A stretch of 30,066 nt of DNA from BOG-1363 sp043775355. Lineage in GTDB: Bacteria; Planctomycetota; UBA11346. The stretch covers positions 1 to 30,066 of the forward strand of contig JAYVSL010000058.1 of assembly GCA_043775355.1 (NCBI GenBank). The letters are read 5' to 3'. The notes under the pieces are model-generated. The model was not told the origin of the DNA. It saw only the letters and a program-made list of their open reading frames with translations, and searched no databases. The translations under genes and the position numbers were made by a program. This document shows, piece after piece, positions 7,911-14,500 of this stretch (positions are counted from its first letter, which is position 1; every line of letters begins with the position of its first letter).

Positions 7911-8023
7911 CGACATCGGACAGCGGACAGCGGACAGCGGACAGCGAATCGACATCGGACAGCGGACATCGGACAGCGGACATCGAATCGACATCGGACA
8001 TCGGACATCGGACATCGGACATA
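7911..8023. repeat. Heptamer array b: CATCGGA / CAGCGGA units in three blocks
   Basis: About 113 bp of 7-bp units, mixed CATCGGA and CAGCGGA, arranged in three blocks each opened by TCGACATCGGA; the second and third blocks are joined by an extra GAATCGA. The last block is pure CATCGGA and ends 3 nt before the livH ATG. Orientation is opposite to the array at 7041-7068. The higher-order blocks indicate growth by unequal duplication of multi-unit segments. Confidence 0.95.
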
Positions 8024-8026
8024 AGA

Positions 8027-8983
8027 ATGACTTCGACCGAAATCATTTGTCAGTTACTCATCACTGGCCTTTCAAATGGCCTCATCATCGCGCTGATCGC
8101 GCTCGGCTACACCATGGTGTATGGCATTGTCGAGTTGATCAATTTTGCGCACGGCGATGTGATGATGCTTGGGTGCTTTTTAGCGCTGACGATTGTCGGG
8201 CTGTGTGGTGGCGAAACCGCTTCGCCTTGGCTTGCCGTCTTCTTGATGTTGCTGTTAGTTCCGCCGTTTTGTGCGGGCTTGAATTGGTTGGTTGATCGCC
8301 AGGTCTATCGCCCACTACGCTCAGCACCCAAACTCACCGCGTTGGTGTCCGCTATCGGGGTCTCTTTTATTTTCGTCAATCTCGGAATGTTTTGGGGCGG
8401 CCTGCCGATGGAGGTATTCGGCAACGGGAAACAAGCCGCCTCGGTCAAATCATTTCCAGAATTACTCGGCTATCACAATTTACTTGGCGAAGGCGCCGCG
8501 ATCCAGTTGACCATCAAAGACGTCATGGTCATGGCGATCACGATTCCCCTGATGATTGCTCTCACGTGGTTCGTCAATCGTACACGTCTTGGCACCGCCA
8601 TGCGTGCGGTGGCGCAAAATCCGACTGCAGCACAATTGATGGGCATCGACGTCAATCGCGTGGTTGGCCTCACCTTTTTGATTGGCGGCGCGCTGGCTGG
8701 TGTCGCCAGCGTGGTCGCCGCGCTCTATACCGGCTCGATTAGTTTCCAGATGGGGTATCGTAATGGTCTCGACGCATTCACCGCTGCCGTCCTTGGTGGC
8801 ATCGGCAATTTACCGGGTGCCGTGCTTGGCGCTTTGTGTATCGGCTTAGTCCGTGCCATCATGGAAGGCTGGGTGCCCAATGGCGGACAGTGGAGTAATA
8901 CCGTGGTCTTCACGGTGTTGATCTTGGTGCTGGTCTTCCGCCCCACCGGCATTCTTGGTGCCCGGGTGCGAGAGAAAGTCTGA
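8027..8983 (+). CDS. livH: Branched-chain amino acid-type ABC permease, LivH family
   Basis: 318 residues with about eight membrane segments. It opens with LLITGLSNGLIIALIALGYTMVYGIVELINFAHGDVMMLG, the conserved LivH N-terminal pattern (only the family resemblance of this region is used). The central loop carries RTRLGTAMRAVAQNPTAAQL, the cytoplasmic coupling region, followed by MGIDVNRV. LivH pairs with LivM to form the pore in the inner membrane. The ATG follows a CATCGGA array with a GGA 7 nt upstream. livM starts 4 bp after the stop, so translation is probably coupled. Confidence 0.95.
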   Translation: MTSTEIICQLLITGLSNGLIIALIALGYTMVYGIVELINFAHGDVMMLGCFLALTIVGLCGGETASPWLAVFLMLLLVPPFCAGLNWLVDRQVYRPLRSAPKLTALVSAIGVSFIFVNLGMFWGGLPMEVFGNGKQAASVKSFPELLGYHNLLGEGAAIQLTIKDVMVMAITIPLMIALTWFVNRTRLGTAMRAVAQNPTAAQLMGIDVNRVVGLTFLIGGALAGVASVVAALYTGSISFQMGYRNGLDAFTAAVLGGIGNLPGAVLGALCIGLVRAIMEGWVPNGGQWSNTVVFTVLILVLVFRPTGILGARVREKV

Positions 8984-8987
8984 TGCC

Positions 8988-10046
8988 ATGAAGACCTCCA
9001 CCATTTTCAGGCCTGCTTATTTTTTTCTCGCCGCTGCAATGCTGCTGCCAGCGCTGGATTATTTCTTGCCCGCGAAGCTCCAGTTCGCCTCGCTGGTCCC
9101 TGCGATTATGGTCTTTGCCATCATTGGGCTTGGACTCAATATCATCGCTGGTTTCACCGGCTTACTCAATTTGGGCTCTGCCGCGTTCATGGCGATAGGT
9201 GCGTACACCTTCGCTATTTTGACCTGCCCGATTTATCCGTTTCAGATTGGTTTCTTTCCTGGCCTATTGGCGGCAGCGGTGTTTGGCGGAGCGGCAGGAA
9301 TTCTGCTGGCGCTACCGACCATGCGTTTGCGTGGCGATTATGTAGCGATCGTGACGCTTGGTTTTGGTGAAATTATTCAGGATGTCTTAAAAAATCTCGA
9401 CGCCGTCACCAAGGGAACGCAGGGCATTAATCCGGTGGCCGCACCGGGTTTACCAGGCGTTGCGTTTGCGGCCGACAACTATGTTCCCCTGTACTACTTG
9501 TACCTCGCGCTGGTGATCGCTGCGGTGTGGCTGTGCCACAATCTCCGCCATTCGCGTTTAGGTCGTTCATGGGTTGCGGTGCGTGAAGACGAACTCGCGG
9601 CGCGCGCCATGGGCATCAGCACTCCACGAGTCAAACTCATTGCTTTCGCCATCGGCTCCGCGTTGTGCAGTAGCGGCGGAGCATTATTTGCCAGCCTCAA
9701 CGGCACCAGTATTGAGCCTGGTTTTTACGATTTTCAGCAATCGGTAATCATTCTGTGCATCGTCATTGTCGGCGGCATGGGCAACGTCACCGGGGTGCTG
9801 CTGGGGGCATGCATCATGGTCGGATTCAACAGCATCGTCCTGACCAAATTGACCGACCTGATGGCCCGCAACGGACTGGTCGGCGACAATGTCTTGGCCG
9901 CGCCGGGAAACTGGAAGTTTATGATCTACGGCATCGCGCTCATTTTCATGATGCGCTTACGACCAGAAGGATTGTTGCCAGCGAAAGACGTTCAGGCCGA
10001 GTTGCATCACGCTGATGACAAAACGTCAGCCGCAGGAGCACGCTAA
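8988..10046 (+). CDS. livM: Branched-chain amino acid-type ABC permease, LivM family
   Basis: 352 residues, multi-pass inner-membrane protein and partner of LivH. Family signatures include GLGLNIIAGFTGLLNLG, FMAIGAYTFAIL, LRLRGDYVAIVTLGFGEI (here MRLRGDYVAIVTLGFGEI), SRLGRSWVAVREDELAARAMGI and VGGMGNVTGVLLGA. The start at 8988 is preferred over the in-frame ATG at 8955, which lies inside livH; it follows the livH stop by 4 bp. Its TAA overlaps the livG ATG by one base (TAATG), which indicates translational coupling. Confidence 0.95.
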   Translation: MKTSTIFRPAYFFLAAAMLLPALDYFLPAKLQFASLVPAIMVFAIIGLGLNIIAGFTGLLNLGSAAFMAIGAYTFAILTCPIYPFQIGFFPGLLAAAVFGGAAGILLALPTMRLRGDYVAIVTLGFGEIIQDVLKNLDAVTKGTQGINPVAAPGLPGVAFAADNYVPLYYLYLALVIAAVWLCHNLRHSRLGRSWVAVREDELAARAMGISTPRVKLIAFAIGSALCSSGGALFASLNGTSIEPGFYDFQQSVIILCIVIVGGMGNVTGVLLGACIMVGFNSIVLTKLTDLMARNGLVGDNVLAAPGNWKFMIYGIALIFMMRLRPEGLLPAKDVQAELHHADDKTSAAGAR

Positions 10047-11071
10047 TGGCGCTGCTCGAACTCGATCACCTGACGCTGCGTTTCGGCGGTCTCACCGCAG
10101 TGAATGATGTCAGTGTCCGCATCGACGCTGGCCAAATCTTTGCGATCATCGGACCGAATGGCGCAGGCAAGACGTCAATGTTCAATGCCATTACGGGCAT
10201 GTATCCGCCGACCAGCGGTCAAGTACTCGTCGACGGACGACCAGTTCAGCAAGCACCGACGATCGGCGATTGTCTGCGCTGGGTACGAGCAAGCGTGCTG
10301 GCTGGCGCGGGCGTGACGCTCGCCGTCAATGCGAATTCTTGGTGGGACGCGACGATCAATCATTTCGCTGCACGTAATCCGTTCCCGTGGGCCGAGGCCT
10401 GGAATGCGGCCGTCACCGCCACCACGGCAAGCCCAGGTTGGACGCTGATTCCAGCGCTGATCGGCGCCGTCGTCGGCGCCGCAGCAAGCTGGAACGCTTG
10501 GCGCATGGGTCGGCGAACGCCCGATATGGTCGCCCGTGCTGGCGTCGCGCGAACCTTTCAAAACATCCGTTTATTCCGTGACTTAAGCGTGCTCGATAAT
10601 GTTCTGGTCGGCATGGACCGACATCTGACCGCCCGTGGTTGGGATGCCGCACTGCGCCTGCCACGCCATCGACGCGAAGAACACGCCGCCCGCAACGTCG
10701 CGCTCGATGAACTTGCCTTTGTCGGACTAGCGATCGCCGCACAGCAACCAGCAGGCAGTTTGCCCTACGGTCATCAACGTCGTTTAGAAATCGCCCGCGC
10801 CCTCGCAACCCGGCCGAAAATATTACTGCTCGACGAACCCGCCGCCGGCATGAATCCAACGGAAGCAACGCAATTGATGACCTTGATCAAACGCATTCGC
10901 GACCGTGGCATCACCGTGGTCCTGATCGAACATCACATGCGCGTGGTGATGGGCATCAGCGATCGCATCGCGGTCTTGCACTACGGCAATAAAATCGCCG
11001 AAGGAACGCCCGCAGAAATTCGCGCGAATCCGCAAGTGATCGAAGCATATTTGGGCAAGGAAGAAGAATGA
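10046..11071 (+). CDS. livG: ABC transporter ATPase, LivG family, with a hydrophobic insertion
   Basis: 341 residues against about 255 usual for LivG. ATPase motifs are complete: Walker A GPNGAGKT at 36-43, Q-loop in FQNIRLF at 171-177, signature LPYGHQRRLEIARAL from 239, Walker B ILLLDE at 259-264, H-loop H296, and a LivG-type C-terminal end (PQVIEAYLG). The difference lies between Walker A and the Q-loop: about 90 extra residues (roughly 71-158) hold two hydrophobic stretches (82-95 and 132-148) separated by a Trp-rich segment. They follow the point where the normal protein goes from GQVLVDG to the arginine before the Q-loop. The extra segment could be a membrane hairpin or a contact to LivM. 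It is in frame and the flanking ATPase is intact, so it is probably functional. The coding overlap with livM supports the start. Confidence 0.93.
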   Translation: MALLELDHLTLRFGGLTAVNDVSVRIDAGQIFAIIGPNGAGKTSMFNAITGMYPPTSGQVLVDGRPVQQAPTIGDCLRWVRASVLAGAGVTLAVNANSWWDATINHFAARNPFPWAEAWNAAVTATTASPGWTLIPALIGAVVGAAASWNAWRMGRRTPDMVARAGVARTFQNIRLFRDLSVLDNVLVGMDRHLTARGWDAALRLPRHRREEHAARNVALDELAFVGLAIAAQQPAGSLPYGHQRRLEIARALATRPKILLLDEPAAGMNPTEATQLMTLIKRIRDRGITVVLIEHHMRVVMGISDRIAVLHYGNKIAEGTPAEIRANPQVIEAYLGKEEE

Positions 11072-11075
11072 GTTG

Positions 11076-11110
11076 GATGTCCGATGTCCGATGTCCGATG
11101 TCCGATGTCC
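11076..11110. repeat. Heptamer array c: five GATGTCC units
   Basis: Five perfect tandem copies of GATGTCC starting 4 bp after the livG stop. It faces array d (11194-11264) across an 83-bp spacer. In the mRNA the two arrays could form a stem of up to about 35 bp. Confidence 0.96.
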
Positions 11111-11193
11111 GTACTGGCGTGCGTTTTTCGTCGATTAATGACACTGCTCAAAGGCCCGTGTTGCCCCGCGTCAAAGGCGCAGGTGCCAAATGA
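11111..11193. other. Spacer between facing heptamer arrays c and d
   Basis: The first 81 bp are non-repetitive and the last two join array d. I see no gene, and no resemblance to the 70-bp spacer before hisA. If arrays c and d pair in the transcript, this is the loop. Confidence 0.5.
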
Positions 11194-11264
11194 CATCGGA
11201 CATCGGACATCGGACATCGGACATAATGACATCGGACATCGGACATCGGACATCGGACATCGGA
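11194..11264. repeat. Heptamer array d: nine CATCGGA units, continuous with livF
   Basis: Four CATCGGA units, an interruption CATAATGA, then five more units. The interruption supplies the ATG at 11226. The second group is in frame with livF and would be translated as its N-terminal residues. Confidence 0.96.
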
Positions 11265-11978
11265 AAAGACATATTACTTGAGCTCGATAAAGTGGATGCT
11301 GGCTATGGGCCAATTCATGCGCTGCACCAGATCAGCCTGACCGTCCGTAGCGGAGAAATCGTCACGCTGATCGGTTGCAATGGCGCGGGGAAGACCACCA
11401 CGTTATTGTGCTGCTCTGGTATTGTTCGTGCCTCGGCTGGGGCCATTCGTTTCAAAGGTGAAGCGATTCACGGACAACCAGCACACCTGATCGTCCGTCG
11501 TGGATTAGCCCAAGTCCCCGAGGGCCGAAAAATATTTCCTCGCCTGACGGTGGTGGAAAATCTCCGCCTTGGAGCTTTCACACGGGAAGATCCACGCGAG
11601 ATCGCTGACGGCATCGATCACGCATTCAGCCTCTTCCCAATTCTGGCGGAACGTCGCCATCAAGCCGGCGGCACCTTGTCTGGCGGCGAACAACAGATGC
11701 TGGCCATCGGTCGCGCACTGATGTCAAAACCACAGGTTTTACTGATGGATGAGCCATCTATGGGCGTCGCCCCCCTCTTGGTGCTGAAAATATTCGACAC
11801 TATTCGCACGCTGAATCGCGAAGGACTCGCCGTGCTGTTAGTCGAACAGAACGCCCGCCTTGCCTTGAAGCTCGCCCACCGTGGCTACGTCATCGAAACC
11901 GGCCGCATCGTCATGGAAGACGCTGCCGACCGTCTGCTCGCTGATCCAAAAGTACAGGAGGCGTACCTAGGTGAATAA
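11226..11978 (+). CDS. livF: ABC transporter ATPase, LivF family, with repeat-encoded N-terminus
   Basis: 250 residues from the ATG at 11226. Walker A GCNGAGKT is at 50-57, signature LSGGEQQ at 152-158, Walker B VLLMDE at 172-177, and LLVEQNARLAL contains the motif typical of LivF. It pairs with LivG on the cytoplasmic side of the importer. LivF proteins normally begin at the LLELDKVDAGYG strand, here residues 17-28, but no ATG, GTG or TTG lies at that point. The nearest in-frame start is at 11226, so about the first 13 residues (MTSDIGHRTSDIG) are encoded by the CATCGGA array; the ATG at 11190 would add 12 more. Either the array was added to the gene and replaced the original start, or a non-standard start is used. 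Confidence 0.93.
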   Translation: MTSDIGHRTSDIGKDILLELDKVDAGYGPIHALHQISLTVRSGEIVTLIGCNGAGKTTTLLCCSGIVRASAGAIRFKGEAIHGQPAHLIVRRGLAQVPEGRKIFPRLTVVENLRLGAFTREDPREIADGIDHAFSLFPILAERRHQAGGTLSGGEQQMLAIGRALMSKPQVLLMDEPSMGVAPLLVLKIFDTIRTLNREGLAVLLVEQNARLALKLAHRGYVIETGRIVMEDAADRLLADPKVQEAYLGE

Positions 11979-11979
11979 T

Positions 11980-12013
11980 ATGTCCCATGTCCGATGTCCG
12001 ATGTCCGATGTCG
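11980..12013. repeat. Heptamer array e: GATGTCC units after livF
   Basis: About four to five units of GATGTCC, the first two degenerate, beginning one base after the livF stop codon. It faces array f at 12086-12110. Confidence 0.92.
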
Positions 12014-12085
12014 TATTATACGGACGGTGTTCGCGCTTTCTCTGTACGTGCTTCCGTGGTCCAAACAAAATCGCATCCCACAAGA
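12014..12085. other. Spacer between facing heptamer arrays e and f
   Basis: About 70 bp of non-repetitive DNA separating the inverted arrays before hisA. No gene or recognisable motif is seen. It would be the loop of an RNA hairpin if the arrays pair. Confidence 0.5.
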
Positions 12086-12110
12086 CATCGGACATCGGAC
12101 ATCGGACATC
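12086..12110. repeat. Heptamer array f: CATCGGA units before hisA
   Basis: Three perfect CATCGGA units and a partial fourth that end 2 nt before the hisA ATG. The last GGA lies 8 nt upstream of the ATG and is the only ribosome-binding-like sequence. Confidence 0.93.
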
Positions 12111-12112
12111 TT

Positions 12113-12892
12113 ATGACCTTTTTTAAACCGTGCATCGACCTCCACGACGGCCAGGTCAAACAAATCGTCGGTGGCAGCCTGAACGATTCAGGTGCTGGTT
12201 TAAAAACAAATTTTGTTGCCAGCCAGCCGTCGGAATTTTTCGCCAACACCTATCGCGGCGATCGCCTGGAAGGTGGCCACGTCATTAAGCTTGGTCCGGG
12301 TAACGATGATGCGGCCAAACGCGCGCTCGCGGCGTGGCCGGATCACCTCCATATTGGCGGCGGTATTGATATCGATTCAGCGCAGGGCTGGATTGAAGCT
12401 GGCGCCAGCAAAGTGATCGTTACCAGTTGGTTGTTTCCCAATGGCGTCTACGCGCCTGAGCGCTTACAGGCGCTCAGCAACCGCATCGGTCGCGATCGTC
12501 TAGTGGTCGATCTGAGTTGTCGTCGACGCGACCATCGCTGGTTCGTCGCCATCAACCGCTGGCAAACCATCACCACTTTCGAGCTGAGTGCAGCGACGCT
12601 GCACGCTTTATCGCAGTCATGCAGCGAATTTTTAATTCACGCCGCCGATGTCGAAGGCCTCTGCCACGGCATCGATCAAGAATTAGTCACCGCGCTCGGC
12701 AAATGGTCGCCCATTCCGTGCGTGTACGCTGGCGGAGGAAAATCGATCGAAGATTTATTACTGGTCGATCGTCTCAGCCGTGGCCGCGTCGACCTCACCT
12801 ACGGCAGCGCCTTGGATCTTTTCGGTGGAACGCAGGTGAAATACGCTGATTGCGTCGCCTGGAATCGTGCGCAAGAGCAGCATCGGCGCTGA
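12113..12892 (+). CDS. hisA: Eukaryotic-type HisA, ProFAR isomerase (histidine biosynthesis)
   Basis: 259 residues, the length of yeast HIS6 (about 261). It isomerises ProFAR to PRFAR, the fourth step of histidine synthesis, in a TIM barrel. The sequence follows the eukaryotic HIS6/TIGR02129 type and not standard bacterial HisA: PCIDLHDGQVKQIVGG, GGHVIKLGPGNDDAA, HIGGGIDIDSAQGWIEAGAS, KVIVTSWLFPNG, LVVDLSC, EFLIHAADVEGLC, CVYAGGGKSIEDL and VDLTYGSALDLFGG. D9 (CIDLH) and the aspartate in LIHAADVEG fit the two acid-base residues. A longer frame from 11987 runs through the repeat arrays and is rejected. No other his gene is nearby. It is the last gene of the liv cluster. Confidence 0.93.
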   Translation: MTFFKPCIDLHDGQVKQIVGGSLNDSGAGLKTNFVASQPSEFFANTYRGDRLEGGHVIKLGPGNDDAAKRALAAWPDHLHIGGGIDIDSAQGWIEAGASKVIVTSWLFPNGVYAPERLQALSNRIGRDRLVVDLSCRRRDHRWFVAINRWQTITTFELSAATLHALSQSCSEFLIHAADVEGLCHGIDQELVTALGKWSPIPCVYAGGGKSIEDLLLVDRLSRGRVDLTYGSALDLFGGTQVKYADCVAWNRAQEQHRR

Positions 12893-12980
12893 TGATTTAG
12901 CCTGATTTGGCTCAGCCGAATAAAAAACATGCTCCTCATCATTCGTGGCAGAAACGTTCCCAGAGAAACGGATCAACCGC

Positions 12981-13020
12981 GTAATCGCGTGTTCTCGCGT
13001 GTTCTCGCGTGTTCTCGCGT
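12981..13020. repeat. Decamer tandem repeat GTTCTCGCGT
   Basis: Three perfect copies of GTTCTCGCGT (12991-13020), preceded by one diverged copy GTAATCGCGT. It lies after hisA and directly before the palindromic block. Confidence 0.93.
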
Positions 13021-13036
13021 CCCGGCGGGACGCCAC

Positions 13037-13205
13037 GAAAATAGCCCGGCACTTCAGTGCCGGGAATAACGTTGGCGATAACCACAGTCCCGTAGGGACG
13101 ACTGAAACGCCGGAAGTTTCAGTCGTCCCTTCGGGACTGTGCAAAAAACGCGATTTTCCCAGGCACTGAAGTGCCTGGCTATTATCGGGCTGCCCCTACC
13201 GGGGC
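13037..13205. repeat. Compound palindromic (REP/BIME-like) block
   Basis: Nested inverted repeats. Outer arms 13040-13069 and 13151-13183 are near-exact inverted copies, and each is itself a palindrome (CCCGGCACT/AGTGCCGGG at 13045-13064; CCAGGCACT/AGTGCCTGG at 13159-13178). The centre 13083-13141 is a 26-bp stem with one mismatch (CACAGTCCCGTAGGGACGAC against its complement) around a 7-nt loop. A small GCCCC/GGGGC hairpin (13192-13205) follows. Such sequences are usual for REP elements moved by REP-associated tyrosine transposases; none is encoded here. The rest of 12893-13353 shows no gene. Confidence 0.85.
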
Positions 13206-13353
13206 GCAGACCTAGAAACGCCCAATACACATTGCCTACGACGCCAAAATTTACGGCGCCTCTGGATTCGGCATCTGGTCTGTCGGCCCGCTGTTTTGAC
13301 CTGCGGCAGCTGACCATTCCCTCCGTGGCATTACGACTAGGCTGCGCCCCACT

Positions 13354-14325
13354 ATGATCGCCACCGCTACGCCGACGACGCCTGCTGAATTCATTGCTGC
13401 TATCACCGACTTAAAACGGTCGCTGAACGCGGTGATTCTTGGGCACTACTACCAAGCAGATGAGATTCAGGATATTGCTGATTTTATCGGCGATTCGTTA
13501 CAGCTCGCGCGCCAGGCAGCCACCACTAAGGCCGAGGTGATTGTCTTCTGCGGTGTGCACTTCATGGCTGAAACGGCGAAGATTCTCAATCCGCACAAGC
13601 AAGTGCTGCTGCCAGATCTTGCGGCTGGATGTTCGTTATCGGACTCCTGCCCGGCGGATCGCTTCAAAGCGTTTATTGATCGTCACCCTGGGCATGTGGT
13701 GGTGACGTATGTCAATTCATCCGCTGCCGTGAAGGCGCTGAGCGATTACTGCGTGACCTCGTCGAATGCCTGCGCGGTGGTCAATGCCATCGGCAAAGAC
13801 CAGCCGATTATTTTCGCGCCCGATCAATTTCTTGGTGATTGGGTGAGTCGCGAAACTGGACGTGAATTGGTGCTGTGGCAGGGCTCGTGCGAAGTGCATG
13901 AAAATTTCAGTCAGCAAGCCTTGATTGATCAACAGCAAGAATATCCCGAAGCGCTGACGCTGGTACATCCTGAATGTCCGCTGCCGATCCGCGCGCTGGC
14001 CGACGTGGTCGGCAGCACGAGTCAGCTGCTTGGTGCAGTAAAAAGTGGTGATCCACGCGGAACCTATATCGTGGTGACCGAACCGGGCATCATTCACCAA
14101 ATGCGAAAAGCCGCACCACACGCGACGTTCTTGATGGCACCAGCGGCGGTCGGCGGCACGCAACAAGGTTCATGCACGCACTGCAACACCTGCCCGCACA
14201 TGCGTCGCAACACGTTGGAAAAACTCTATTGGTGCATGCGCAATCGTGCGCCGGAATTAAAGCTTGATCCGGCATTAATCGAACGTGCGCGTTTACCGAT
14301 TGAGCGCATGATCGCTATTGGCTAA
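13354..14325 (+). CDS. nadA: Quinolinate synthase (NadA)
   Basis: 323 residues. It condenses iminoaspartate with dihydroxyacetone phosphate to quinolinate in NAD biosynthesis, using a [4Fe-4S] cluster. The family signatures are present: ILGHYYQADEIQDIADFIGDSL near the start (by resemblance), the cluster ligands C93 (AGCSLSDSC), C179 (WQGSCEVH) and C280 (CNTCPHM), the loop VTYVNSSAAVKALSD, HPECP and TEPGIIHQM. The short three-domain form without extension fits the length. nadB and nadC are not in the window. The TAA stop coincides with the left target duplication of the adjacent MITE. No ribosome binding site is clear; the gene stands alone between a palindromic block and the MITE. Confidence 0.96.
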   Translation: MIATATPTTPAEFIAAITDLKRSLNAVILGHYYQADEIQDIADFIGDSLQLARQAATTKAEVIVFCGVHFMAETAKILNPHKQVLLPDLAAGCSLSDSCPADRFKAFIDRHPGHVVVTYVNSSAAVKALSDYCVTSSNACAVVNAIGKDQPIIFAPDQFLGDWVSRETGRELVLWQGSCEVHENFSQQALIDQQQEYPEALTLVHPECPLPIRALADVVGSTSQLLGAVKSGDPRGTYIVVTEPGIIHQMRKAAPHATFLMAPAAVGGTQQGSCTHCNTCPHMRRNTLEKLYWCMRNRAPELKLDPALIERARLPIERMIAIG

Positions 14326-14489
14326 GTCGCTGTCTGAAAATACAAAATTGAACATGAGAGCGCAGAGGCGCAGAGATGGAAAATGCTCAGATTTAATTGA
14401 GAATCGTGGATTTTTCCCCTCACCTACGATCCTATGATTGCTCTGCGCCTCTGCGCCCTCCTGTTAAAATTGCCTTTCCAGACAGTCTC
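14326..14489. mobile_element. MITE copy A (164 bp, 15-bp inverted ends, TAA target duplication)
   Basis: The ends GTCGCTGTCTGAAAA and (complement of the right end) GAGACTGTCTGGAAA are imperfect inverted repeats, and both sides are flanked by TAA (14323-14325, 14490-14492). Internal arms GCGCAGAGGCGCAGAG and CTCTGCGCCTCTGCGC can fold back. It has no coding capacity. The 163-bp element at 24753-24915 has the same ends and arms. The 3-bp TNA-type target and CTGTCTGGAAA ends are compatible with mobilisation by an IS5-type transposase; that assignment is an inference. Confidence 0.85.
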
Positions 14490-14500
14490 TAAGTCAGATT

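Noticed and set aside
7911..8023. CRISPR array
   Set aside because: Units are 7 bp and contiguous, with no unique spacers of constant length and no cas genes.
7672..8046. Reading frames through the heptamer arrays giving SDVRCPM or TSDIGHR peptides
   Set aside because: A 7-bp unit translates to a 7-residue repeat in any frame without stops, so long frames arise automatically. They overlap real genes and have no start signals. Only the livF case is needed to explain a gene start.
11987..12112. Longer hisA start at 11987
   Set aside because: The extension is made of array e, the spacer and array f, and is absent from HIS6-type proteins. The ATG at 12113 begins exactly where the family starts.
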